Under the pieces are notes generated by a model. It saw only the letters and a list, made by a program, of their open reading frames with translations. It searched no databases and was not told where the DNA came from. Shown here piece by piece: positions 15,256-26,195 of a DNA stretch of 64,000 nucleotides. Source of the stretch: Cordia subcordata (taxonomy: Eukaryota; Streptophyta; Magnoliopsida; Boraginales; Cordiaceae); the NCBI GenBank assembly GCA_028554755.1, contig JAPTOF010000020.1, positions 6,887,001 through 6,951,000 of the forward strand. Direction: 5' to 3'. Positions within the stretch are counted from its first letter, which is position 1, and each line of letters begins with the position of its first letter. A program made the position numbers and the translations under genes.

Positions 15256-17010
15256 AATAGTTAGATAATTTATTTTATAACTAAATATATGTTTCTTAAA
15301 ATAATATTTTATTAGTAAAGCATAATAAAATTATTTTTTTGATAAATTAGTCTTATTAATATTATAAAAACATTTTTTTGTTATAGAGAAATGATTTTTA
15401 GTTGATTAAAAACTTATAGTTTCAAAGAAAAATAGTAAATAGATGAATAAGACCTATAATTTTTTAATATATTTTTATGTGGATAGAGTTTGAAATTAAT
15501 TTTTGTATATTTTGTGTTTATATTTGTGAAAGAAAATATAAAAATGTATAAAGAGATTGGATAGATGTAAAATTTCCAAAAAGCTATTAGAAAAAGGGTA
15601 GTATTGCACCAAAAAAAAATATAATACACTAAACTTTACATTAAAATGCTAATAATATTAATGTTTCACAAATACTATTTCAAACACTATTTTGAACAAA
15701 AACACTACTTAATACATTGTCTTACTGAACAACTAAAATGGGATAAAGTAACGCTTTGACTTAGTCAAAACACTAAACTATACACCACTTGAAACACTGT
15801 TATCGAATAGAGCCTTAGTGTTTTAACCTTTTTTTGGCAATCCTACCCTTACTTTAGTAATTTTTTGACAGTTTTATCATCCATCCAATCTCTCTACATT
15901 TCATATTTCCTTTCACAAATATAAATCCAAAATAACACATAAATCAATTTCAATTTCAATCGACATCAAAATATACCAAAAAAGTGCAAGTCTTATTCGT
16001 CTATGTATTATTTTTTTGAAAAAAATAAGTTTTTAATTAATTAAAATATATTTTATAATAAAAACTATTTTTATAATATTAATATAACTAATTTCAAAAA
16101 AATAATTTTATAATGTTTTAATAATATAAAATTATTATTAGAAACATGTATTAAATTATAAAATAAATTATCTTATTTCATTCATAGTAATAACAATTGT
16201 AGTTATTATAACAATAACAACGTGATATTAATATCTTTTTATTTCATTTGATATTCAACAGTTAATCCAATAGCTAATTTTGTCAAACTTATTTTATTTA
16301 ATTAGTTAGTTAAATAGCTATCCGTTAACAGCTAAAATTCAACAACTATTAGCTACCAAACAGTTTTAAGTTATTAAAACAGTTATTAGCTACTCTAATA
16401 GCAAATTTTGCCAAATATGCCCTATTTCTCCAGGTTACTATTGTAGGTAAAATTGTATTTTTCAAATAACTTTCCAAGTATCTTTTAGTATTTTAAACAC
16501 CTTTTCTCAAATATTAAAAATTTTAATGTTTCACAATAGCTTTTAGTGTTTCATCTTTTCCTTGGGCAATTTTACCCTTTCTTCTTCTTCTTCTTCTTTC
16601 GGCAACCTTAGTATCTTTTCAATCTATCTCTACATTTTTACCTTTTACTTCACGAATAACAAATAAAAAATAACACAAAGTTAATTTAAAATTCTATCCA
16701 CATCAAAATATACTAAAAAGGTATAAGTGTTATAAGTACATTTATTATTTTATCTTGAAAAATTTTGAATGTATTAAAAATAGTTTTTATAATATTAATA
16801 TAAATGCTTTATTATAAATAAATAATAAAATGCTTTAATAATAAAATATTATTATAAAAAACATATATCTAGGTATAAAACAAATGATCATATTTCAATA
16901 ATAGTAATAATAATTATAATTATTATCACAACAACAACAATAATAACGTGATATTAATGTCCTTTTTATCATTTTGCTTTTATCAAATAATCCAATAACT
17001 AATTTTACTA
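14768..17010. repeat. Interleaved fold-back complex
   Basis: Two inverted-repeat families are interleaved. Family E2: left arm 15013-15640 and right arm 15850-16423, each about 600 bases, with ends AGGGCCTATTTGAC and GCCAAATATGCCCT; a third, direct copy of part of the right arm is at 16555-17010. Family X: 14768-15010, with an inverted copy at 15645-15815 that sits in the loop of E2. Shared E2 phrases include GAATAAGAC and ATTTGTGAAAG with their complements. No coding potential. An (ATT)n microsatellite lies in the left E2 arm. Confidence 0.75.
15213..15254. repeat. (ATT)n microsatellite
   Basis: About 14 uninterrupted ATT/TTA units. Confidence 0.9.
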
Positions 17011-17119
17011 AATAATGACAATTTAGAAATAACTGTGTACCACTTTGAGTTTAATTATATAACTCTATATTCTTTTTTATATTTCTACATGACTTGAAGC
17101 AATGTTAATAGACACTTGT

Positions 17120-17700
17120 ACCCCATCCTTTGACGTCATGCCTTTGTCAACCCTTGGTGGTGGGGTTTGTATACCACTTTGTATAGTGCACTACTTTTCT
17201 GTCGAACTCTCACTTATTTTTGGTGATATGTGAGACAACAAATTACTTTTTGATATGTGTTATCAATACTGTAGCCTCAGCATATTCTTTTCCATCTTTG
17301 TGTTTATTGGCACAACTTAGGTTATTAAGTAATCCGCAGTTGCTAAATAAGTATTATTGATTGATTACATGTTTTGTTTATGAAAGTCTTCAAAGTTTAG
17401 GCTTTGTGAATATTTGTCACGGTTCCATTTTTCCTTTGACACTTCATACTAATTGTATGCTACCATTATTTTGTGTATATTGAAAGTATATGTTTCGTTT
17501 TACTTTGTGAGTCTTCTATACTGTGCAAATGATGGAAAATAGATTCCTTTGGGGCTTAGGCTGGATGAACTCCTATGTTGTTAAATCTCTTAAGACTTGG
17601 AATAGTAAGATTGTTGCCCATTTTGTACTTATTTTATTTTCAGCTCTAGGATAGTGGTGTTCCCTCTTTGACTATGTAAGCTTGGAACTATTTTCGATTA
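17120..17700 (+). mobile_element. Relic of a Ty3/gypsy-type LTR
   Basis: Aligns well with 48600-48770 inside the gypsy LTR region. Both contain AACCCTTGGTGGTGGGG, CACTTTGT or a close variant, TAGTGCACTAC, GACAACAAA and ACTGTAGCCTC in the same order. Similarity weakens after about 17300. No internal region is attached, so it is an old solo LTR or fragment. Confidence 0.65.
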
Positions 17701-18820
17701 CATTTGGAGGTATGAATTTTTGGAGATGGTAGAAGCTGTGGGAATACCAGTCTAATCCCCGTGCAACATTTTCTAATATATGTTTTATGTAATTTTAACT
17801 AAATGTCAATTAATTTTATTGAGAAAAATAATTATTAATTTATTGAATTATTTCTTTTATTTTAAAAATATTTTCTAGTTTTTGCTGTGATTCACTGATT
17901 GTCATAATAGAAGAGAGGTAGTGGGTGTGTGTGCAAATGTGAGTTGTTAGCTAAATCAAATGTAAGTTATCGACATATAAAATATTGGTAAAATGTTTTC
18001 ATTAGCTATAGCACATTAAAATATTTTATTTTTCTCATAATTTTTTTACATGGACTAAATATATTTTTATTTGACTTACTTTTAACACCATAAATTAGAA
18101 AAATACTTTTCTACAAAGAAGTTCATGACAAAATATATATATAGATAACTGTGGCATATTTAAAATAGAAGAATTCTTTTATTATTGTTCAATTAATCAA
18201 TTGCAATTATTAAATATTTTTAAGGACTTGAGTTTGGTTTAATTAGAATCATTTGCATACCTAGCCAAAAAGAAAAATTTAATAACATTTTGTTCAACTT
18301 TCCTTGCCAATCACAAATAAAGTCACATGGGTATTGAATTAGAGGGATAAAAAATACTGGAATATCATTAATGATAATTGAAAACTTGTGGTTCTTTTGG
18401 GTTAAAAGATTTTCAAAGAGGAAAAGGGAAGACAGGATACGTTTTTATTTTATATATTGAATACACATCTTTTTTTTTTTCCCTTATGATCTATTATCAA
18501 ATAATGATAATTTAAATGATGAGCTCTATTATAAAAATAAATCTAATAATTATCTTATTTGACAAAATTTTATTTAATTATTATTTAATAAAAATTCATT
18601 TAATTATTATTTAATACTTTTACATATTTTTAAAAAGTTGAACACATCCATCCTTATCATTCTTCATACGGGTATTTGACGAATTATATGCTTAGAATAT
18701 CTACTCTCTCTATTATTTTTTCTCACTTATATATAAGAAGTTGATAGTCTTATAAACTTGAAGTAGATACTTTGATATTTGGGATAAATCTTTTGTCATT
18801 TTTATTGTTTTCTATTTTGT

Positions 18821-18874
<54 letters not shown>

Positions 18875-19814
18875 TGTATAATAAAAAAACTTAAATATTC
18901 CATAGACAAAAATCATATATTTTCCTCTCTATCCGTTTTCCTTTGGCCAATCCCCTTCGACGAATTTTCTTTGACAATCTATTAGATATCCACTCAATTT
19001 GGGTTGTTTGACATGTAAAATGGCATAATAGCTCTTTAATCCATTAATTTCAACTTGAAAATTAGGAAAAAAAATGACTTATTTGCAGTAAAAAAGTACA
19101 AAGTTGATAGATATTTTAAAACAGAAATGTGCTTCACATACGGTTTTAACTTTTTTATTCTTTGGTGATATATAATGTAGTTTATTATAATTCTTTATCA
19201 GCAATGAAACCCAAAAATAATTAAAAAACAGCTCATTAACAAAAACCATAAACGTCTCAATCAACGTCAACATGACAAAAAGTGATGTAAAATTTCATTC
19301 AAATTTTACGTCATACCTTAGTATTAGAAGTAATAAGTAGTGATCTTAGAGTTTGAAAGTTTTCGTTAAGCTTTTCACATCTCCTCTTTGATATTATACA
19401 TGTGTTGGCCGGCTTCCTCATACTTGCGGTTGCCTTTGTGATAAACTTTATTCTTTTTTGGTTTTAATTTTATTTTAAATGCCATTGCTCCACTGGACAT
19501 ATTTGGCTGCTTGTTCTGGCACTGACATTTTGGAGCTGATATTTCATATTGACATTTATCTCATACTTGACGTTTTTTAATTTTAGGGTTCTTACTAATT
19601 GACACATGGCACTTTGGTTATTTCTTTACAATATATAATGATAATAGTGATATTTTTTTTTATTTTAACTTTTACAGAATATAGTTTTATTTTGAAGAAT
19701 TAGAGTCTTGTGGATTTAGAAAGTTATCATTTTGAACTTGTGGTGGGCTTGCTTGCCGAACTTATAGGGTGTAAATTTGGGGGCGTAACATCAACTGGGG
19801 TGTCCCCAATTACA
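17701..19814. other. AT-rich spacer with TA/TGTA microsatellite
   Basis: No gene seen. (TA)n followed by (TGTA)n runs from about 18820 to 18879. A short tandem repeat of TTTAATTATTATTTAATA occurs near 18570-18615. Open frames here (for example 19079-19273 minus) are short and have no recognisable content. Confidence 0.6.
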
Positions 19815-20167
19815 TATTTAAAACTTAAGTTGATCATTCTCATGAGTAGTACGATTGTTCTTTTATGGCCAACAAAATGTGAAATTTATAGTCATTTTCA
19901 AATTTAAGGAGCCTCATATGCTATTTTTTGGATCCTACGAGTGTATATGTGATGAATATTAATTCATTAAAGTACAACTAAAAAACATGTCCATCAAATT
20001 AACTAATATACCTCAAAATTTCCATCCTATTTAAATAGTTGGATACATAAAACATGGCCTTAAGTAGATGCTAACGTAAGCCTAACTGACAATGTAGAAA
20101 AAGTTTGGTTTACAAGTATACATTATTCTGTTGAAGTGAAACATGGGGGAAAAGATGAAGTTGACAC

Positions 20168-20265
20168 GTTTATTTTTTTGTCCCCCTCCCCATCCCATAG
20201 AATTCGAACTCACGACCTCACTTTGACCGAGATAGTCTTAGCCACTTAAGCTATCTTCTAATACC
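20168..20265 (-). mobile_element. Short tRNA-derived SINE
   Basis: On the minus strand the head carries an A-box-like TAGCTTAAGTGG and a B-box-like GAGTTCGAATTC, about 35 bases apart. A G-rich stretch and an A-rich tail (ACAAAAAAATA) follow. The matching position in the right copy of the duplication (about 27955) has only the flanking sequence, so this insertion of roughly 100 bases postdates the duplication. It does not fold as a full tRNA, hence SINE rather than a tRNA gene. Confidence 0.6.
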
Positions 20266-20399
20266 TAATAAAACATCAACTTGTACAATGTTAGGGAATA
20301 ACTATGTTTTGTAAGTTTTGTTAGCAATTCTTGGTGAGGGACGTGTCCTTCTTGCTCGTCTACTTCATAGAGGAAGTCGTACTATCTTAACAACTCCGA

Positions 20400-21128
20400 A
20401 TTTGCCAGCATTGTTTAGATGCTCGTTTTCCAACCTATAGGTTCAAGGCAATTATTTAATAAAATGTTACCGTCGCGATGCACTCGTAACAGCAAGAAAT
20501 GAAAGACGTTACATTGTCACCGTTGACCGGTGTATTACCCACTTCACCTCTTCTGCGAAAATTTCCCGATTGCATAAAGAAGGTGAAGTTGGGGTATTAT
20601 AAAACTATTAGTGATTATAGTTCCAAATGGTTGTATAAAAGCAATGCATTTTACAAAACTAATCATACCTGTAAAACTTCAAGGGCTGCTAAAATTAGCC
20701 CTCTTACTTTTCCATTCACTCCACTAAATTTATATTGCAAAACTTTTTGTAACCAAGCCAACCGAAGAACAAAATTTAAACCCTGCAACAAAAACCAAAA
20801 ATTTGTTCAAGAATCAACTGTAGAATTAAGATAGGGCTTGGCGCAGATGAAGAAAGCATCCCCTATGCTTGAGTTCCTTCTTCGGGCTCAGTTCAAAGAT
20901 GAAGCTGTGATTTATACGCGTCTTCCGCCAAGCAAAAATGTTGCATCTGCACAGAAACGAGGGTAGAAAAATTAAGATAGGTGAACATGCTGCATCATTT
21001 CAAATGTTGGTTATCTTAGTGATCTTAGAAAAGGAGCTCTAAATTGTCATGCATTGAGAAGGATCAATATTAAAATGGACTACGTGCCTAATTAAGAATA
21101 GGATAGATAGATTCCATATAATTAATTG
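20400..21128 (-). pseudogene. Truncated, decayed PHO1;H1 3' fragment
   Basis: Remnant of the gene at 28051-35437. It keeps a piece of exon 13 (about 20420-20445), exon 12 (about 20673-20785, missing 22 bases present in the intact gene) and part of exon 8 (about 20848-20975). It also keeps the stretch reaching exon 7 (near 21080-21128). Exons 9-11 and their introns are gone, and exons 1-6 were never copied. Indels break every frame; an open frame on the opposite strand (20499-20834) is incidental. It has no promoter of its own. Confidence 0.88.
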
Positions 21129-21836
21129 CATCTGGTCAGCTTTTATTCGATAAAGACTCTTTAACAAGAGACCATGTGTTGAAATTATTAGCAACACTTT
21201 CTTGTTAGATTTGGCCTGGAATTAACAATCTATTTATAAAATTTTGTGCATACCCATGTGCCGTGTGCCTGAGAATTTTTGCACATATGATGATTTAGAC
21301 TTGGATTATGTTGTAACGTAATGAAACAAATTTAATAGTAGAAAATTGGTTATGGAATTACAGTAAAAATTTGAACAAGTTACTATTATTAAATTTTCTA
21401 GTAATGTTTTGTGTCACGAATAGTAAATATTTATCCCCTTCTGAAAATTTGTTCTGGCGGTGTGTAGTGTAGTGAACTACCACATTAAACTTCTTTCACA
21501 ACCTTATATCATAAGGGACCAAAACTTATTCATGCATGTGAGAAACAAACGTAAACTGTCCAACCAAGAATCATCAATTTCATTGGACTTAGCCTTGAGA
21601 TGATCAAAACAGCAACGTATCACCAAGAAATACTTTTTCAAGGACAGCGCAGAAATTAAATTAAAATGGTTATGTTGTGATCCTCAAATCAAGAAAGTCC
21701 AGCAACTAATATTTCACATTGATAACCAGGCTCGCCAAATCAATAGAAGGGCCATATTATTCATATGAGAACCTTTTTTCCTCTTCAGACCAATCACCAA
21801 ACAAAAATGATTTATCGAATTGTTAAGACTTGGCTG

Positions 21837-21846
21837 TATATAAAAG
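21837..21846 (+). promoter_or_regulatory. TATA box of the proline-rich gene, copy 2
   Basis: TATATAAAAG lies 47 bases before the ATG at 21893. A CCAATCACC element sits about 40 bases upstream, as in copy 1. Confidence 0.65.
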
Positions 21847-21892
21847 GCTAAGAGCACAAATTCCTTCAACCAAGAACATATCCAGAGAAGAA

Positions 21893-24800
21893 ATGGCTAG
21901 TAATATTTGGGTTCAGGTTTCAGCTTGCTTCTGCATTTTGCTTGTCATTGCAGATGCACAATCTCCAGCAGCTTCTCCTTCCAATACGGCAACAATGCCG
22001 CCTTCAACTCTAACAACACAACCACCAACATATGTTGTAGCTCCTTCAACAAGTCCATTATTATCTCCAACATCAAAAGTTTCAAAAACACGTCCCCCTT
22101 CAATTGCAGCAACACAGCCATCCGCAGATGCAACAACTCCATCAACAAGCCCAACATCATCACCAGCACCAAAAGTTTCCGCAACACCTCCGCCTTCAAC
22201 TATAGTCACACAACCACCCATGCCTGTAGCAACTCCTTCGACGAGTCCAATATCATCACCGGCACCAAAAGTTTTAACAACACCTTCACCTTCAATTATA
22301 GCAATACAACCACCTAGAAATAAAGCAACTCCTTCAACAAGCCCAACATCATCACCAGCACCAAAACTTTCAGTAATATCTCCATCTTCAACTATAGTAA
22401 CACAGCCACTTGCACACGCAGCATCTCCTTCAACAACTCCAACATCATCTCCAATGCCAAAAGTTTCAACAACACCTCCACCTTTAATTACAGTAACACA
22501 ACCACCCGTACATGCATCATCTCCTTCAACAACTCCAACATCATCTCTAGCACCAAAAGTTTCAACAACACCTTCGCCTTCAACTGCAGCAACACAGCCA
22601 CCAGCACATGCAGCGACTCCAACAACTCCAACATCATATCTAGTACCAAAAGTTTCAACAGCACATCCGTCTTCAACCGTAACACAACTACTCTCAAATT
22701 CAGCAACTCTTTCAATAACTCCAACATCATCTCTAGCACCAAAAGTTTCAACTACACCTCTGCCGTCAACAATAGCAACACAACCACCTAAAAAGTAAGC
22801 AACTCCTTCGGCAAGTCCCACATCATCACTAGCACCAACAAGTTCAGTAACACCTCCGCCTTTAACTATAGTAACACAATCACCAACACATGCAAAATCT
22901 CCATCAATAACTCCAATATTATCTCCAGCACCAAAAGTTTCAGCAACACCGCCGTCTTCAACTGTAGCAACACAGCCACCAACACAAGCAATATCTCCTT
23001 CAACAACTCCAATGTTATCTCCAGCACCAAAAGTTTCAACAGCACCTCTACCTTCAACTATAACAACACAACCACCCGTACATGTAGCAACTCAACCACC
23101 TGCGCAGTTACTCCTTCAACAACTTCAACATCATCTCCAGCACCAAAAGTTTCAACAACACCTTCGCCTTCAACTATAGTGACACAACCACCCGCACATG
23201 CAGCAACTCCTTCAACAACTCCAACATCATCTCCAGCACCAAAAGTTTCAACAACACCTCTACCTTCAACTATAGCAATACAACCGCCCACAAATGCGGC
23301 AACCCTTTCGGCAAGTTCAACATCATCACCAGCACCAATAATTTCAACAAACCTTCGCCTTCAACTATAGCAATACAACCACCTATAAATGCAGCAACCC
23401 CTTCGAGAAGTCCAACATTATCACCAGCACCAACAATTTTAGTAACACCTCCACCTTCACTTGTAGTAACACAGCCACCCATACATGCGACATCTCCTTT
23501 ATCGACTCCTACATTATCTCCAGCACCAAAAGTTTCAACAACACCTCTGTCTTCAACCGTAGCAACACAACCACCCATACATGCAGTATCTCCTTCAACA
23601 ACTCCAACATTATCTCCAGCACCAAAAGTTTCAACAACACTTCCGGCTTCAACTATAACAATACAACCACTCACAAATATAGTAACTCCTTCAACAAGTC
23701 CAACATCATCATTAGCACTAATTGTTTTAGTAACACCTCCGCCTTCACCTATATTAACACAGCCACTTATACATGCTGCAACTCCTTCAACAACTCAGAC
23801 ATTATCTCCAACACCAAAAGTTTCAATAGCACATCTACCTTCAACTGCAATACCACCCTTATATGCAGCAACTCCAACATCGTCTCCAGCACCAAGAGTT
23901 TCAATTACACATCTACCTGCAACTGTTATAACACCACCTGCACAAAAAGCCACTCCTTCAACAAGTCAAACATCATCACCAACACCAAAAGTTTCACCAT
24001 CCTCGACCTTCCATCTCCTCAAATTCCACCACCACAACCTTCATTTAGTTCGCCCCTCTCAAGTCCATTTCCGCCTCCATCACTACCATTGTCACCGCCA
24101 GTAACCTCACTATCAGCACCAAAAGTTTCACCATCTACGAGTCCAACCCTCCCATCACCTCAAATTCCTTCACTAAAATCTTCACGGAGTTCGACTCTCT
24201 CAAGTCCATCTCAACCTCTATCATTGCCATTGTCACCAAACATTTCACCACCAATATTGCCACCAGCTATGCCTTCACCACAACAATATCCTGCACCAGT
24301 ACAAAAGCCACCAGCACTAGTTCCTCTACTAAAGGCACCTACACCAGCACCGACATCAATAAACGAAGCACCAGTAAAGGCACCAATATCAACACCAAAG
24401 GTATCACCATTACCATTACCATTACCAACACCTGCCATTGAATCATCAACCCCATCACCTTCTATTAAGTCGTTAACCCCGACACCTACCATTGAGTCGC
24501 CAGCCCCAACACCTACCATTGAATCACCAACCCCTGCACCATCACCAATGTTAGTACCCTCACCTGCACCTGCACCTGCACCTGATCGTCCTAGAAGACG
24601 TAGTCCACGTGCTTTGGCACCAGCACCAACACTAACCATGTTAAGCCCTCCAGCACCAATTGAAGATTCTATGGGTGAAACACCAACACCAGCACTAACT
24701 CTGTTTTTGGTAATTTTTCTACTAACATAATTTTCTGACTATTTCAACTATGAAAAGTATTATAATGCCCACCTTAATTGACACTTTGCTTCTTTTATTT

Positions 24801-24934
24801 GGTAATAGAATCAAGGAGCATCTATTATGTGTCAAGAAGGAATTTCTAAAATATGGCTAACTATTGCATTGGCTATGGCTATTCTATTGGCTACCATAGA
24901 CTTTAAGATCTACAGGATTTATGCAACAAACTAA
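21893..24934 (+). pseudogene. Proline-rich arabinogalactan-like gene, copy 2, expanded and broken
   Basis: Starts like copy 1, with a signal peptide containing ACFCILLVIADAQ. The frame stays open through about nine repeat units to an in-frame TAA at 22796-22798. There the repeat consensus has a sense codon. Beyond it the same frame continues until a shift near 23105, a one-base loss near 23350 and a larger loss near 24005. The last stretch, 24089-24709, is again open and reaches the splice donor at 24710. Exon 2 (24809-24934, 126 bases) is fully open. It keeps the WLTIALAM hydrophobic segment and the IYATN ending of copy 1. The break may be recent. A shortened secreted protein of about 301 residues could still be made from the ATG, but it would lack the C-terminal anchor. 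Assembly error in the repeat array could cause some of the shifts. Confidence 0.8.
22030..24000 (+). repeat. 96-bp coding minisatellite
   Basis: About 20 diverged units of roughly 96 bases (32 codons), each spelling variants of ATPSTSPTSSPAPKVS, then TTPPPSTIVTQPP. Copy 1 has about eight of these units at 6210-6900. Units differ from one another by scattered substitutions, so the array is not fresh, although neighbouring units are sometimes very alike. Confidence 0.88.
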
Positions 24935-26195
24935 ATTCTTTGGAGCTGTGTGAAAAGAAATTTTTTGTTGTCGTGATGAATCATACATGGATTCGTGGCT
25001 AAAGGAATGCTAGTAAGCTAGTACTAGATCTTCAAGGCACTCTTGTGTGTAATTAATTATAAAGAATCATTTCTTTCTCCAAAGGTGTATTTCCATTATA
25101 AGCGTCATAGTTCTTTCTTTGCAAAAGAATAAGATGTTATCTCAATAGCAAAATCAATATTGAATTTGAATTGATCCTCATCTGAAAGTTGTAATCATTA
25201 GTGATGTGAGTTGTAAACCAATTTTTCATACTATTTAGAATTTGAACATTAGTCAGAAGGACCTTTGGTTATTGGCTACAACAGGAAGAAATTGATTAAT
25301 CATTCAAGTTAGACAATATATAAGCAAAAAATGCAGCAAAAAATTTTTTAATAGGTCATATCACAAGCATTATCTTGAGTTGGCAATGCACAAAAAGATT
25401 ACAGTGAAAAGTTTATTAGCAAATGATAGCACATTAAGAAAGAAAAACTAGCTTGGACACTACAGTTGAATTTGTACGGGCTTCACAATTGAAGATCAGA
25501 AAAAGAAAGAAAAGCATTCTGCTCTAGATGGGCGAATATCTAAGTGATATCAGGATATAGTAACATGCTCATGGGACTGCATATTTAAGAAATAATTATT
25601 CAATTAAACAGATAAAGTTGATCCAATTCACTACTGAGATGAGAAAAGCATCATTACTGATCATATATAATACAACCTGATCACTTTGTGAACTTGTAGA
25701 ACCTATTGCATTTCATGACTCTCTCTTTCTCTCTCTCTCCCTCTCTCCCTTTCCTTTTTTCCCTTTTAAGAGGTTATCTTACCAATGAGTCCTACCGCTA
25801 AGTTATATCCTCTTGTTAGATTCCATGTCTATTTGCAGCAAGAAGCTTATCATAGCATCTACATAGGAAAATGAAAAAAAAAAAAAAAGAACCATCACCA
25901 ACAAGAGAAAATGGAGGATTAACAACAAATACTTGGAATTTTACATATGCTTTGAAATGATTTTTGGCCCATGAGAAATCCTCAACCTACAAAATGCAAC
26001 CGAAAAAATTTACAGACCACTTAATTCTTTCATTCTCATAAGTCTATTTGGAGATAAATTATTAGATAAATTATAAACACATCAATTAAAGTGAATTTAA
26101 ATAGAAATAAATGAATATATATGTTAAAAGATTTCTATTTTCTCATAATGCTCAAATTATCATATTATACTCTCAATCTAAAGTGAATTCAAACT

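Larger units (their letters stand above)
19815..21128. repeat. Tandem segmental duplication, left copy (PHO1 3' part)
   Basis: Collinear with 27605-30060 except for a loss of roughly 1.3 kb. Shared landmarks are TTCTGTTGAAGTGAAACATG, TTGTTTAGATGCTCGTTTTC and TTGAGTTCCTTCTTCGGGCT. It ends at about 21128, where the right copy of the proline-rich unit begins. Confidence 0.9.
21133..26195. repeat. Tandem segmental duplication, right copy (proline-rich gene part)
   Basis: Partner of 5309-9075. It is longer mainly because the 96-bp coding repeat has expanded. The 3' flank (24935-26195) has no gene; a CT-rich stretch lies at about 25720-25765. Confidence 0.9.

Noticed and set aside
20499..20834. 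111-codon plus-strand open frame as a small gene
   Set aside because: It lies antisense in the PHO1 fragment, and its peptide corresponds to the complement of PHO1 exon 12 and intron sequence.
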